Below, one piece after another: positions 1 to 9,723 of a stretch of 64,000 bases of DNA. The stretch is taken from contig JAFZWY010000056.1 in the NCBI GenBank assembly GCA_017617125.1, positions 62,001-126,000 of the forward strand, given 5' to 3'. Numbering within the stretch: position 1 is the first letter of the stretch; each line of letters starts with the position of its first letter. A model generated the notes under the pieces. The model did not search any database. It was not told the DNA's origin and saw nothing but the letters and a program-made list of their open reading frames with translations. The translations under genes were made by a program, and so were the position numbers. The DNA comes from Bacteroidales bacterium. GTDB taxonomy: Bacteria; Bacteroidota; Bacteroidia; Bacteroidales; ML635J-15.

Positions 1-1
1 C

Positions 2-2752
2 AGCATAATTTACAGTGTTTCACTTCTGCACGCAACATTCATCGAAATAGCTTTCGCCAACTACGATTCAGCCGCCAAATATCTTGACGAAATCGACAAA
101 TTCATTCGTCTCGGAAGCAAAAATGATGAGAAATATGTTATGCTGTACCTTTATTACCTCGACTACCGAATTTCAATATTCAACGAGAAACAGGATATTG
201 CATCGCTGACAATGACTTACGACCAACTTTTCAAATATTACATGGGCCTGGACAGATACTACCAGTTCTATTATCCGCAATTCGGCAATCTTATCAACGC
301 TGCAAATTATTACACTTTTGCACACGACTACGACAAGGCTTTCAAAATCTACAATAGCCTGCTTTCTCTTTTCGACGAGACCGACAACAGCGACGCTTAC
401 TACTACCTTGTAAACTCAATGGCTTCGGCCTACTGCCTTATGGGCGACTACACCTCGGCAATAGGCTGCCTCGAACCCGAAATGGACAGGGTTGTCTGCG
501 GACTGATTGATGCAGAACTGTACGTTGACATATACAACATACTCGGGAATGCGTATCTGCACCTTGGAAACTACGAAAAGTCGGCCCGTTGCTTCAATAT
601 GGCGCAGGAATGTGCTAGAACCCAATTAGAAGAAACATCGCCGTCGGTAGCCAATACGCTCAACAACCTCGGCAACCTGTACCGCATGATGAACAACGAA
701 AAGCTTGCCCTCGACTTCTACAACGAATCGCTAGCAATTTACAAGCGTAATTTCGGCGAAGACGACATAAACTGTGCTGCCAGCAACAACAACATCGGCA
801 ATGTATACGACGGATTAGGCAAACAGGACGACGCCCTGGCTTCGTACGAAAAATGCCGCACAATAATGGCCGCCAACAAGATGCAAAACACTGGCGACTA
901 TGCAAATACCACCGCAAATATTTCGCGCGTATATAACGCAAAAAAGGAATATGCAAAAGCCCTGTCGTATGCCGACGAAGCACTGAAGATTACCGAACAG
1001 ATATATGGTACCGACCACGCCCGCTACGCCGACATGACCAACAACAAGGGCGATGTCTATTTTGCATCTGGCGACTACCAGAAAGCCTCCGAATGCTATA
1101 CCAAGGCACTTGCAATAAACCGTAAGCACCTTGTTTCCGACTTTTCGTTCCTAACGGCTTCGGAGCGTGAAATGTACTGGGAAAACAACGGCTCGATGTG
1201 CCAGCGCATCCTTCGTTGCGGAAGCAAGTTGCCAAACAACGATTTGATTTCGGGCGGTGCCTACGATGCCGAACTCATCACCAAAGGACTTCTGCTCACT
1301 TCCGACATTGAATTCACACGCACAATCTACGAAAGCGGAGATTCTGCCCTCATTGCCGACTATATGAGACTGGTTTCGCTGAACGATGCTCTCAACAAGG
1401 CCTACGAAATGCCCGTAGAAGAAAGGTATATCGACACCCGCGAACTGAAGGAAAGGATAAACAACGCCGAACGCGACCTTGTTGCAAGAACTACAAAATA
1501 CGGCAACACTGCAGGTTCGGTCGAACTCACCTGGAAAGATGTGCAGTCGGCAATGAAAAGCGGTGACGTTGCCGTCGAGTTTACTAAATTCGATGTCGAT
1601 TCCACACAGACAAGATATGCCGCACTTGTGCTTGCCAAGGATATGAAGTCGCCGGTACTTGTTCCGCTATGCACCGCCAGCGACCTGCAAAAGCTGATGC
1701 GCTCAGGCTCGCTGCCCGACAAGCAAGATGACGGCAGAGGTGCAACCGTCCTGCGCGACAAGCGTATGGGCCTATACACTTCCACCGACCTATATAATGC
1801 CATCTGGAAACCGATGGAAAAATATTTCGGCAAGAATGCCCGCATATATTTTGCACCTGCAGGCATACTGCATCAAATAGCAATTGAATACGCACCAGTC
1901 GATGCAAAGTCAAGCATTTCCGACAAGTACGAAATGTACCGTGTATCCTCTACCCGATTCCTTGCAACCGACTATTCGCCACGTCCATTCGAGGAAGCAG
2001 TGCTGTATGGCGGTATAAAATACGATTCCGACACAGCAGCCATGAAGCGCGAGAACGAACGTTTTGGAACACGAGCTGCGTCGTACAACTCGTTTGCCGA
2101 AATCAACAAGGACGAAGACCGTTCGTCGCTCAACTATCTGCCGGGAACAAAGTCCGAAGTTGAAGCCATTGCATCGATGATGAAGTCGGGCAAGTGGAAT
2201 ACAGAACTACGCGAAGGCGAACAGGCAAACGAGGAATCGTTCAAGGACTTGTCGGGCAAAAAGGTATCACTGCTACATATCGCCACACACGGTTTCTTCC
2301 TGCCTGCCGACACAAAGCTCAACTCGAGCCAGTCGCTCAACCTGTCGGGACTTATGCTTGCAGGCGCCAACAACATCTGGCAGAACCGCAATATTCCCGA
2401 AGGCATCGAAGATGGCATCCTCACCGCCAAGGAAATCAGCGGAATGGACTTGCGTAGCACCGACATGGTTGTGCTTTCGGCCTGCCAGACAGGACTTGGC
2501 GAAATTACCGATGAAGGTGTTTTCGGACTTCAGCGCGGCTTCAAGAAGGCTGGCGTACATACCATTATAATGAGCCTCTGGTCGGTTGACGACAACGCCA
2601 CCCAGCTGATGATGACCGAATTCTACTCGAATCTTATAAAAGGTATGACCAAGCGTGAAGCCTTCCTTAAGGCACAGCGCACCTTGAAAACAACCGCTGG
2701 CTTCGAAAATCCAAGGTTCTGGGCGGCGTTTATAATGTTGGACGGAAATTAA
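2..2752 (+). CDS. TPR-CHAT domain protein (5' end outside window)
   Basis: The reading frame is open back to the first bases, so the start lies upstream and about 916 residues are visible. The first half is a series of tetratricopeptide repeats (for example NTLNNLGNLYRMMNNEKLAL and NNNIGNVYDGLGKQDDALAS). The last ~390 residues form a CHAT domain, a caspase-fold peptidase module. The expected catalytic His is in HIATHG (around 2280-2290) and the Cys in LSACQTG (around 2475-2490). The closing SLWSVDDNAT and ENPRFWAAF motifs are typical of the family. CHAT proteins are presumed proteases; TPR-CHAT proteins act in signalling, and one type works with type III-E CRISPR. No CRISPR or partner gene is visible here, so the role is unknown. 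A hairpin terminator follows the stop. Confidence 0.9.
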   Translation, partial: SIIYSVSLLHATFIEIAFANYDSAAKYLDEIDKFIRLGSKNDEKYVMLYLYYLDYRISIFNEKQDIASLTMTYDQLFKYYMGLDRYYQFYYPQFGNLINAANYYTFAHDYDKAFKIYNSLLSLFDETDNSDAYYYLVNSMASAYCLMGDYTSAIGCLEPEMDRVVCGLIDAELYVDIYNILGNAYLHLGNYEKSARCFNMAQECARTQLEETSPSVANTLNNLGNLYRMMNNEKLALDFYNESLAIYKRNFGEDDINCAASNNNIGNVYDGLGKQDDALASYEKCRTIMAANKMQNTGDYANTTANISRVYNAKKEYAKALSYADEALKITEQIYGTDHARYADMTNNKGDVYFASGDYQKASECYTKALAINRKHLVSDFSFLTASEREMYWENNGSMCQRILRCGSKLPNNDLISGGAYDAELITKGLLLTSDIEFTRTIYESGDSALIADYMRLVSLNDALNKAYEMPVEERYIDTRELKERINNAERDLVARTTKYGNTAGSVELTWKDVQSAMKSGDVAVEFTKFDVDSTQTRYAALVLAKDMKSPVLVPLCTASDLQKLMRSGSLPDKQDDGRGATVLRDKRMGLYTSTDLYNAIWKPMEKYFGKNARIYFAPAGILHQIAIEYAPVDAKSSISDKYEMYRVSSTRFLATDYSPRPFEEAVLYGGIKYDSDTAAMKRENERFGTRAASYNSFAEINKDEDRSSLNYLPGTKSEVEAIASMMKSGKWNTELREGEQANEESFKDLSGKKVSLLHIATHGFFLPADTKLNSSQSLNLSGLMLAGANNIWQNRNIPEGIEDGILTAKEISGMDLRSTDMVVLSACQTGLGEITDEGVFGLQRGFKKAGVHTIIMSLWSVDDNATQLMMTEFYSNLIKGMTKREAFLKAQRTLKTTAGFENPRFWAAFIMLDGN

Positions 2753-2803
2753 AGGCTTGAAGGCTAACAGGCCAACAGCTTACAGACTAAGTCTCTAAGA
2801 CAC

Positions 2804-2840
2804 AAAAAAAAGCATTAAGGATTATCTTAATGCTTTTTTT
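2804..2840. terminator. Rho-independent, bidirectional terminator
   Basis: GCATTAAG (2812-2819) pairs with CTTAATGC (2826-2833) around a six-base loop. The stem is flanked by an A-run on the left and a T-run on the right, so it can end the TPR-CHAT transcript and could also act on the opposite strand. Confidence 0.85.
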
Positions 2841-2872
2841 GTATGAGCCTGCCGACTGTTAGCCTGCAAGAC

Positions 2873-2900
2873 AAAAAAAAGGATGCTTCCGCATCCTTTT
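2873..2900 (-). terminator. Terminator of rpsA
   Basis: AAAAGGATGC (2877-2886) pairs with GCATCCTTTT (2891-2900) around a TTCC loop. On the minus strand the stem is followed by a U-run and lies about 20 bases beyond the rpsA stop codon. Confidence 0.85.
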
Positions 2901-2920
2901 TCAATTATAATAGTTTCCTA

Positions 2921-4702
2921 TTATTTCTGGTTCTTTTCCTGCTGGAGAAGTTCTTCCTTCAAAGCAGCGAGGTCAGTAACGTCACCGATAGTGGTCTTTT
3001 CCATCTTGTCGGCTGGTTTTGCCTTCTTAGCCTTGCTTTCCTTCTTCTTTTCATCGTCAGCGGGCTTGTTCAAGTCTTCGAAAGTTCTCGAGTGCGAAAC
3101 AAAGATCTTCTTGTTTTCCTTGTTGAATTCGATAACCTTGAACGGGAGCTTTTCGTCAATCTTAGCAGGAGTACCGTCTTCCTTAATGAGGTGACGTGGA
3201 GTTGCGAAACCTTCAACGCCGTAAGGCAATGCGATAATCGAACCCTTGTCGCTCATTTCAACGATAGTACCTTCGTGGATTGAATCAACTGTGAAGATAG
3301 TTTCGAATACGTCCCAAGGATTTTCTTCGATCTGCTTGTGGCCGAGGCTCAAACGACGGTTTTCCTTGTCGATTTCCAATACTACTACTTCGAGTTCTGC
3401 TCCAACTGAAGTGAATTCTGACGGGTGTTTAATCTTCTTAGTCCATGAAAGGTCTGAAATGTGTACCAAACCGTCAACACCTTCTTCGAGTTCAACGAAT
3501 ACACCGAAATTGGTGAAATTGCGAACCTTAGCCATGTGCTTCGAGCCAACTGGGTACTTCTGTTCGATTTCTTCCCATGGATCTGGGTGAAGCTGCTTGA
3601 TACCGAGAGACATCTTGCGTTCTTCGCGGTCGAGGGTAAGGATAACTGCCTCAACTTCGTCGCCAACCTTCATGAATTCCTGAGCTGAACGGAGGTGCTG
3701 CGACCACGACATTTCTGATACGTGAATCAAACCTTCTACGCCCGGAGCAATTTCGATGAATGCACCGTAGTCGGCAATAACAACAACTTTACCTTTAACC
3801 TTGTCACCAACCTTGAGATTTGGATCGAGAGAATCCCATGGATGAGGAGTGAGCTGCTTGAGACCGAGAGCGATACGCTTCTTGTCGTCGTCGAAGTCGA
3901 GGATAACAACCTGAATCTTCGAATCCAACTGAACGATTTCTTCCGGATGAGTAACGCGTCCCCACGACAAGTCGGTGATGTGGATGAGACCGTCAACACC
4001 GCCCAAGTCGATAAATACACCGTAGCTGGTGATATTCTTAACAGTACCTTCGAGTACCTGACCCTTTTCGAGCTTAGAGATAATCTGCTTCTTCTGTTCT
4101 TCGAGTTCTGCCTCGATGAGAGCCTTGTGAGAAACAACTACGTTCTTGAATTCGTCGTTGATCTTCACAACCTTGAGTTCCATAGTCTTACCAACGAATA
4201 CGTCATAGTCGCGGATTGGCTTAACGTCAATCTGAGAACCTGGCAAGAATGCTTCGATTCCAAATACGTCAACAATCATACCGCCCTTAGTACGGCACTT
4301 GATGTAACCCTTAACGATTTCGTCGTTGTTGCAAGCCTCGTTAACTCTATCCCACGACTTGAGCGACTGTGCCTTCTTGTGTGAGAGGAGCAACTGACCG
4401 TTTGCAGTTTCCATGCTTTCCACGAAAACTTCTACCTTGTCACCAACCTTAATGTCGGTTTCGTAACGGAATTCTGCTGCGTTGATAACACCTTCCGACT
4501 TGTAGCCGATGTTAACTACAACTTCTCTCTTGTTAATAGCAACGATAGTTCCGTCAACTACGGTACCTTCCTGAATCTGGCTAAAGGTTTCACCGTATTT
4601 CTTTTCTAATTCTTCGCGGCTAACACCGTCGAAGCTGTTTTCTTTTTTGCCCAGGGCATCCCAATTGAAGTCCTCGATGGGCTGAATGTTCTTAGTTGTC
4701 AT
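2921..4702 (-). CDS. rpsA: 30S ribosomal protein S1
   Basis: The 593-residue protein contains six S1 (OB-fold) RNA-binding repeats, starting near residues 45, 130, 215, 300, 385 and 475. Repeats three to five carry the best-conserved motifs (GVFIDLGGVDGLIHITDLSW and close relatives). S1 binds mRNA on the small ribosomal subunit and helps translation start, which matters in Bacteroidetes because Shine-Dalgarno sequences are weak. The tail is Lys-rich. Length and domain number match Bacteroidetes S1. The gene is monocistronic, with a promoter just upstream and a hairpin terminator directly after it. The neighbouring porE-like gene is divergent. Confidence 0.97.
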   Translation of the reverse strand: MTTKNIQPIEDFNWDALGKKENSFDGVSREELEKKYGETFSQIQEGTVVDGTIVAINKREVVVNIGYKSEGVINAAEFRYETDIKVGDKVEVFVESMETANGQLLLSHKKAQSLKSWDRVNEACNNDEIVKGYIKCRTKGGMIVDVFGIEAFLPGSQIDVKPIRDYDVFVGKTMELKVVKINDEFKNVVVSHKALIEAELEEQKKQIISKLEKGQVLEGTVKNITSYGVFIDLGGVDGLIHITDLSWGRVTHPEEIVQLDSKIQVVILDFDDDKKRIALGLKQLTPHPWDSLDPNLKVGDKVKGKVVVIADYGAFIEIAPGVEGLIHVSEMSWSQHLRSAQEFMKVGDEVEAVILTLDREERKMSLGIKQLHPDPWEEIEQKYPVGSKHMAKVRNFTNFGVFVELEEGVDGLVHISDLSWTKKIKHPSEFTSVGAELEVVVLEIDKENRRLSLGHKQIEENPWDVFETIFTVDSIHEGTIVEMSDKGSIIALPYGVEGFATPRHLIKEDGTPAKIDEKLPFKVIEFNKENKKIFVSHSRTFEDLNKPADDEKKKESKAKKAKPADKMEKTTIGDVTDLAALKEELLQQEKNQK

Positions 4703-4754
4703 TTAATTAAATCAATTAATTTGGTTAGACATTATTTATAAAAATTTCGAGCCG

Positions 4755-4783
4755 CAAAGATACATAAAATTTTAATAGACAAA
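4755..4783 (-). promoter_or_regulatory. Bacteroidetes-type promoter for rpsA
   Basis: On the minus strand a TTTG -33 box (4780-4783) is followed after 17 bases by TATCTTTG (4755-4762), which matches the TAnnTTTG -7 consensus. It lies about 55 bases upstream of the rpsA start. Confidence 0.6.
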
Positions 4784-4990
4784 ACACTAAACGAAACTTT
4801 TTTGTTCAAAAGTTCGAGTGTAAAAAAAATCAATAATTAGTGAGGTTTTGAAAAACGAATAAAAGCATAGTTTTTAGTAATATTCCGCCAAATGCAGTTG
4901 TTAAAAATGCTTAGTTTCGCTTTCTTTCTTTTATATATGCCCACATTATAATCACATTTCACATCCTCCAAAAAATTTCTTGGCGCAAGA

Positions 4991-5024
4991 TTTGCATCAG
5001 TACAACATATTTTTATTAACTTTG
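4991..5024 (+). promoter_or_regulatory. Probable promoter of the porE-like gene
   Basis: TAACTTTG (5017-5024) matches the TAnnTTTG -7 box, with TTTG at 4991-4994 as a possible -33 box at slightly long spacing. The rest of the 342-base rpsA/porE interval (4703-5044) is A/T-rich and I see no gene in it. Confidence 0.5.
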
Positions 5025-5044
5025 CTTCTTATTTTTTATTTTGA

Positions 5045-7063
5045 ATGGCTAAACGGCTTTTCATATTGATAGTAATAATCACCTCGGGAATCTTCCGCGG
5101 CTACTGCCAGTTTGATAACGAGTTCTGCAACGACATAGACGACAAGAAGCTGATAAAGAGCTTCCAGAAGGGTGTGCAGCTACTCAACGAAGGCAAGATG
5201 AACGACGCCGAAGTCGTTTTCGCAAAGATTCTCGACGAGGAACCCGAATTTACCGAGGCGTGGGTGGCAAGTTCCGAAATCAACTACTCGAAGTACAAGA
5301 GCGCAAAAGACCCCAAAAGCCAGAACAACTACTACTCGCGCTACGTGAAATGCCTCGAAAGCGTGGCAAAGCTCTGCCCTTCGTACCAGAACTACGAAGT
5401 ATGCTACACATTGGGAAAGATTTTCTTCAGCCACGACAAGCTCGACGTAGCCAAGACCTACCTGAAAACCTACATCGACAACGGCAAGAAGGGCACAAAG
5501 TACTACACCGACGCCGAAAGCACCTATCATTATATAGAGCAGTACCTAAATTTGATTGAAAATCCTGTTCCGTTCGAGCCTGTGATTGTGGAAGGCGTGT
5601 CGAGCGCATACGACGACTACCTGCCGCTCATCTCGCCCGACGGTTCGCTGGCTTTGTTTACGAAGGCCTATATGAAAAAGGAAATAAATTCGATTTATGG
5701 CGACCGATTTGTCGAAGAGTTTACCGTATCGAAGGCTTCCGACGACAAGGGGCTAATCTTCTCGCCGGGCGAACCGCTGCCTTATCCTTTCAACTCGGGC
5801 AAAAACCAAGGTGCAGCCTCAATCTCAATCGACAACAAGACGCTTTTCATCACAATATGCGAATTTGTGAGCCGCGACTACGACAACTGCGACATATATA
5901 TGTCAACCCGCGTGGGCGACGGCTGGTCGGAACTGAAGTCGCTCGGACCCAACATCAACGGCGTTAAGACATGGGAAAGCCAGCCTTCAATTTCTGCCGA
6001 CGGCAAAACCCTCTACTTCGCCAGCATACGCGAAAGCAACATCGGCTTCGACCCCGACAATCCAACATCCGACATCTACTATTCGACCAAGGACGAAAAG
6101 GGCAACTGGACAAAAGCCAGAAACCTCGGCCCTAAGATCAATACGCCAGGCAACGAAAAATCGCCCTTCATACATTCCGACAGCCAGACGTTGTATTTCT
6201 CGTCAGACGGTCATCTCGGAATTGGCGGATACGACATTTTCTTCTCCAAGTTCAGGGACAGCGACTGGACAAAGCCTGTCAACATCGGCTATCCAATCAA
6301 TACCAAGAACAACGACTTGGGTTTTGTCGTCAACACTCAGGGAACCAAGGCATATTTCGCATCAAACAAGCTTAACGGCAAGGGCGGATGGGACATCTAC
6401 GCCATTGACCTTTACAAGGAAGCCCGCCCCGAAAAGGTGTTCCTAGTGAAAGGTCAGCTCGTGGATGACAACGGCTACGCGCTCAGCGATGCCAAGCTCG
6501 AAGTGAAAAACACCCGTACCGAAGAAGTGTCGGAAGGCGTTGTAGATGCCGAAACCGGACATTACGCAGTAGCTGTAACCGCCAAAAACGAAAACGACGA
6601 CTTCCTAATGGTAGTGAAGAAGGAAGACTACAGCTTTTCATCGACATTGATTGAACCAACCGAGGAAACTTTTGAAAAGCCTATTGAGGTCAACTTCGAA
6701 GTAAAGCCGATAGAAGCAGGAAAGTCGGTACAAATCAACGATATATACTATGCTACGGCATCGTACGAGATAAACACGAAGAGCTATGCCGTGCTGAACG
6801 AGTTTGCCGAATTCCTGAAGTCGAATCCGACCGTAAAGGTTGAAATCCGCGGTCACACCGACAACATCGGCAGCGCGCAGACAAACATAACGCTGTCGAA
6901 CCGCCGTGCACAGGCAGTTTACGACTACCTTTTATCAAAGGGAGTTCCAAAGGCAAACGTAAGCTACAAGGGCTATGGTCCAAACATGCCTATAGCCGAC
7001 AACCGCACAGAAGCCGGCAGAGCTAAGAACAGAAGAACGGAATTTTACATTCTGTCGAAATAA
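5045..7063 (+). CDS. porE: PorE-like T9SS-associated OmpA-family protein
   Basis: The 672-residue protein starts with a signal peptide (MAKRLFILIVIITSGIF...). TPR-like helices follow (~30-190), then a PD40/WD40-like beta-propeller (~190-455, with SPDGSLALF, SADGKTLYF and HSDSQTLYFSSDG blades). A carboxypeptidase-regulatory-like domain (~465-545) and an OmpA C-terminal peptidoglycan-binding domain (~560-672, GHTDNIG and LSNRRAQAVYDYL) complete it. This domain order and length match Porphyromonas PorE (PG1058), which links type IX secretion to the cell wall. Function is inferred from architecture; other PD40-OmpA proteins look similar. The gene ends directly against the convergent ruvC stop. 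The T9SS cargo genes elsewhere in the window fit the assignment. Confidence 0.8.
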   Translation: MAKRLFILIVIITSGIFRGYCQFDNEFCNDIDDKKLIKSFQKGVQLLNEGKMNDAEVVFAKILDEEPEFTEAWVASSEINYSKYKSAKDPKSQNNYYSRYVKCLESVAKLCPSYQNYEVCYTLGKIFFSHDKLDVAKTYLKTYIDNGKKGTKYYTDAESTYHYIEQYLNLIENPVPFEPVIVEGVSSAYDDYLPLISPDGSLALFTKAYMKKEINSIYGDRFVEEFTVSKASDDKGLIFSPGEPLPYPFNSGKNQGAASISIDNKTLFITICEFVSRDYDNCDIYMSTRVGDGWSELKSLGPNINGVKTWESQPSISADGKTLYFASIRESNIGFDPDNPTSDIYYSTKDEKGNWTKARNLGPKINTPGNEKSPFIHSDSQTLYFSSDGHLGIGGYDIFFSKFRDSDWTKPVNIGYPINTKNNDLGFVVNTQGTKAYFASNKLNGKGGWDIYAIDLYKEARPEKVFLVKGQLVDDNGYALSDAKLEVKNTRTEEVSEGVVDAETGHYAVAVTAKNENDDFLMVVKKEDYSFSSTLIEPTEETFEKPIEVNFEVKPIEAGKSVQINDIYYATASYEINTKSYAVLNEFAEFLKSNPTVKVEIRGHTDNIGSAQTNITLSNRRAQAVYDYLLSKGVPKANVSYKGYGPNMPIADNRTEAGRAKNRRTEFYILSK

Positions 7064-7627
7064 TCAGATTTTGATTCCCTTTTTTGCTGCGTATTCCTTC
7101 CAGCTTTTGCAAGGACTTTCGCCAGATACTATACTGCCTTTCTGGTAGTAGTGGCACATTGCTATTGCAATAGCATCGGTGGCATCTAGTTTTTCGGGAA
7201 GTTCTTCAATTTTTAGAAGTTTCTGCAGCATCGCAGCCACTTGCTCCTTCGAAGCAGCACCATTGCCTGTAATGGCGAGTTTTACTTTTCGCGGTGCATA
7301 CTCGAATATTGGTATTGTTCGTTGCAAACCTGCAGCAATGGCCGCACCTTGAGCACGTCCCAATTTCAGCATCGACTGCACGTTTTTGCCTTGGAAAGGT
7401 GCTTCGATTGCAATCTCATCGGGATGAAAACCATCGATGAGCTGAGTTGTACGCTCGAAAATATATTTCAGTTTGGTGAAATGGTCGTCCATTTTGCGCA
7501 TGTCCACAATGCCGAATGCCACAAGTTCGATTTTCTTGCCCAGCTCGTGGATTATTCCGTAGCCCATTATGTTGGACCCCGGGTCGATACCGAGAATTAT
7601 CCTATCCTTTTCACTCGCCTGTGCCAT
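7064..7627 (-). CDS. ruvC: Holliday junction resolvase RuvC
   Basis: This 187-residue nuclease cuts Holliday junctions symmetrically during RuvAB-driven branch migration. The four acidic catalytic residues are in LGIDPGS, AIEAPFQG and the C-terminal DATDAIAIAMCH (two Asp). The length is normal for the family. Its stop abuts the convergent porE stop with no gap. Its start overlaps the end of the upstream TPR gene by 17 bases, so the two are probably co-transcribed and translationally coupled. Confidence 0.96.
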   Translation of the reverse strand: MAQASEKDRIILGIDPGSNIMGYGIIHELGKKIELVAFGIVDMRKMDDHFTKLKYIFERTTQLIDGFHPDEIAIEAPFQGKNVQSMLKLGRAQGAAIAAGLQRTIPIFEYAPRKVKLAITGNGAASKEQVAAMLQKLLKIEELPEKLDATDAIAIAMCHYYQKGSIVSGESPCKSWKEYAAKKGIKI

Positions 7628-9425
7628 TGCGCAATGCCCTCATCCTTTTTCGAGCTTCCACGGTGTAAATACTTCCCGCGTAGTCGGAAATTATCTTGAA
7701 ATATGAATTTTCGGCTTCTTCCTTATTGTTTTGCCTTTCGCAAATCTGTGCATAACGGAAAAGCGCATTGTCGGCAAGCACATCGAAACCATATTTTGTA
7801 AACACCTCTTTATACAGCGAAGCCGCCTTTGCAAGGTCGTTCGACAGTTCGTAGATCTGAGCCTTGCGGTAAAGCACATCGTCAATGAGCGAATGGTTAG
7901 GATACTTCTGCTCTATAGAATCGAGGCACTGCAGGGCCTTTGTATATTGCTTCGAGAAAGTGAAGAAGTCGGCACGGGCGAAAGTCTGCATGGTACTTTC
8001 GGTTGTATCCATGTCGTAGTTTTCGGTGATGAACAGGCTCAGTTCCAATGCATCGTTAGAAATAAGCTTCGAGGTTCCAGCCTTAAGCACATCGAGCTGC
8101 GCCTGCGCCCACTCGAACTGACCGGTGTAATAAGCCAGCTTTGCCTTGCGGAAACGCGCCTCGTTGGTAATGTCGGCACTGGCGTTCGACTTTTCGATCT
8201 GCGCATACAGCAAAGTAGCATCCCACGGATTGTTATTGAGCATGTATATGTCGCCCAGAAGCATTTTCAGTTCGGGAGTTTTGTTCTTGTAGTAATTGCT
8301 CGAAATTGCTTCGTTAATAACGTCTATCGCGTCGTCGTACTTATTTAGGTAGAACGCCTTCAGTTGTGCCGAAGTTATTATTATGTCGTAGGCTTTTGTT
8401 ATCGCCAGTTCCTTGAGAGCCAAGTTGATTGTAGAATCGAGAGACTTCAATTCGTTTATGTCGGGATTAAGTTTCGACACTGCCTTTTTGTACGAAACGT
8501 TGAGCATGCCAATGTATGCCTCGTTGTACAGCGTAGAACGGGTTTTACGCTTCACGAGATACTCGAAGGCCCTTCTAGCAATATCGTATTCACCTATCTG
8601 CGCCATTTCGTTTCCGAATTCCACAATTTCCTTATCGTTGCTCTGCTGCACACGCTTGTTGTACGCAATAAGCTGCGTTAAGGCCATTTCGTTACGTCCA
8701 GTCTGGGTGTAAAGCCAGATTGTGAGTGCGTTCAGCGATGCGCTGTTTGGTCTTTTCTGAGCCTGCGCGATGAGAGCCTTCTCTATTATTGGTTCGGCCT
8801 TGTCTTCACTGTCGTTGGCAAGCACATACGACAGACGCGACTCAATGTTGGCGAGAGTTTCGCTATTCAGATAATTGAGGTAATGCTCCATCATCTGCTC
8901 ATAGTTTTTTTCCAGGCTGTAAATATTACCTATTTCGAGGCCGTAATTCTTGTTCGGAAACTTCTTTTCTGCCCGTTCGTAAAGGTCGATTGCATGCTGG
9001 AACTGACGATACATCTGGAATGCGCTGGCAGCACTAGCCACCGAACTTTCGTTGGCCAGGGCAATTTCCTTTGCTTTTGAGAACTGCTCTTCGCTTTCGG
9101 CGGCACGGTTGAGGTTATAGTAAACCATGCCCAAGTCGATAAGCAGGTAGAAGTCGTTCTTTTTCTTCTTTGCCTCTTTTTTCAGGAATTTTTCTGCAGC
9201 GTCAAACTGCTTCAGCAACGTGAGACACGACAGGTACATGTCGCGATAGCTCTTGTATTCGGTCTGGGCATAAAGATCCTGATATATAGTAAGAGCCTTC
9301 TCGTACTCACCGTTCTGGTAGTACTTGCTGGCGAGCTGCACGTTGTTGGTCTCGGTCTGGGACATTGCCGGCAGCGAGAAAGCCAGTAGTATGGCGGTTA
9401 GTATGATGAGCCAAAAGTTTTTCAT
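7611..9425 (-). CDS. Exported tetratricopeptide-repeat protein
   Basis: The 604-residue protein has a signal peptide (MKNFWLIILTAILLAFSLPAMSQ) and is otherwise almost entirely alpha-helical TPR repeats, such as ASKYYQNGEYEKALTIYQDL near the N-terminus and DVLYRKAQIYELSNDLAKAA near the C-terminus. No catalytic domain is visible. It should sit in the periplasm as a scaffold or adaptor. Its 3' end overlaps ruvC by 17 bases, an arrangement that suggests one transcript but no functional link. I cannot assign a specific role. Confidence 0.85.
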   Translation of the reverse strand: MKNFWLIILTAILLAFSLPAMSQTETNNVQLASKYYQNGEYEKALTIYQDLYAQTEYKSYRDMYLSCLTLLKQFDAAEKFLKKEAKKKKNDFYLLIDLGMVYYNLNRAAESEEQFSKAKEIALANESSVASAASAFQMYRQFQHAIDLYERAEKKFPNKNYGLEIGNIYSLEKNYEQMMEHYLNYLNSETLANIESRLSYVLANDSEDKAEPIIEKALIAQAQKRPNSASLNALTIWLYTQTGRNEMALTQLIAYNKRVQQSNDKEIVEFGNEMAQIGEYDIARRAFEYLVKRKTRSTLYNEAYIGMLNVSYKKAVSKLNPDINELKSLDSTINLALKELAITKAYDIIITSAQLKAFYLNKYDDAIDVINEAISSNYYKNKTPELKMLLGDIYMLNNNPWDATLLYAQIEKSNASADITNEARFRKAKLAYYTGQFEWAQAQLDVLKAGTSKLISNDALELSLFITENYDMDTTESTMQTFARADFFTFSKQYTKALQCLDSIEQKYPNHSLIDDVLYRKAQIYELSNDLAKAASLYKEVFTKYGFDVLADNALFRYAQICERQNNKEEAENSYFKIISDYAGSIYTVEARKRMRALRNGTGE

Positions 9426-9532
9426 CGTCGTTACGATTTAGAAACTGCAAAAATATTTCATTGGGCGCACTTTTCAAAGCGGATAGCAGATGATTTTTTG
9501 AAAAATAATTTTGCAAGCAAACAAAATATATA

Positions 9533-9540
9533 TATTTTTG
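9533..9540 (+). promoter_or_regulatory. -7 box of the tRNA-Gln promoter
   Basis: TATTTTTG fits the TAnnTTTG consensus and ends 26 bases before the mature tRNA 5' end. Confidence 0.5.
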
Positions 9541-9566
9541 CAGTCCCAAAATCAATGGGAAATGAT

Positions 9567-9640
9567 TGTCCCTTTGCATAATGGTAGTGCACCAGATTTT
9601 GGTTCTGGTTGTGGAGGTTCGATTCCTCCAGGGACAACCA
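9567..9640 (+). tRNA. tRNA-Gln (anticodon TTG)
   Basis: The acceptor stem TGTCCCT (9567-9573) pairs with AGGGACA (9630-9636). The anticodon stem CCAGA/TCTGG encloses loop TTTTGGT with anticodon TTG at 9599-9601. The T-arm GGAGGTTCGATTCCTCC is complete. The discriminator A is followed by an encoded CCA. A type I R-M and SIR2-HerA island begins about 80 bases downstream. Confidence 0.95.
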
Positions 9641-9643
9641 CCT

Positions 9644-9682
9644 AAAAATGCAAGTGTTTGATTTTAAAATGCTTGCATTTTT
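9644..9682. terminator. Bidirectional hairpin between tRNA-Gln and hsdR
   Basis: AAAAATGCAAG (9644-9654) and CTTGCATTTTT (9672-9682) are perfect inverted repeats, with T-runs on both strands. It can terminate the tRNA transcript and also hsdR, which ends at 9724 on the other strand. Confidence 0.75.
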
Positions 9683-9723
9683 GTTTTTGGGTAATCGCAC
9701 CAAAACTGCACCACGGATTTATT

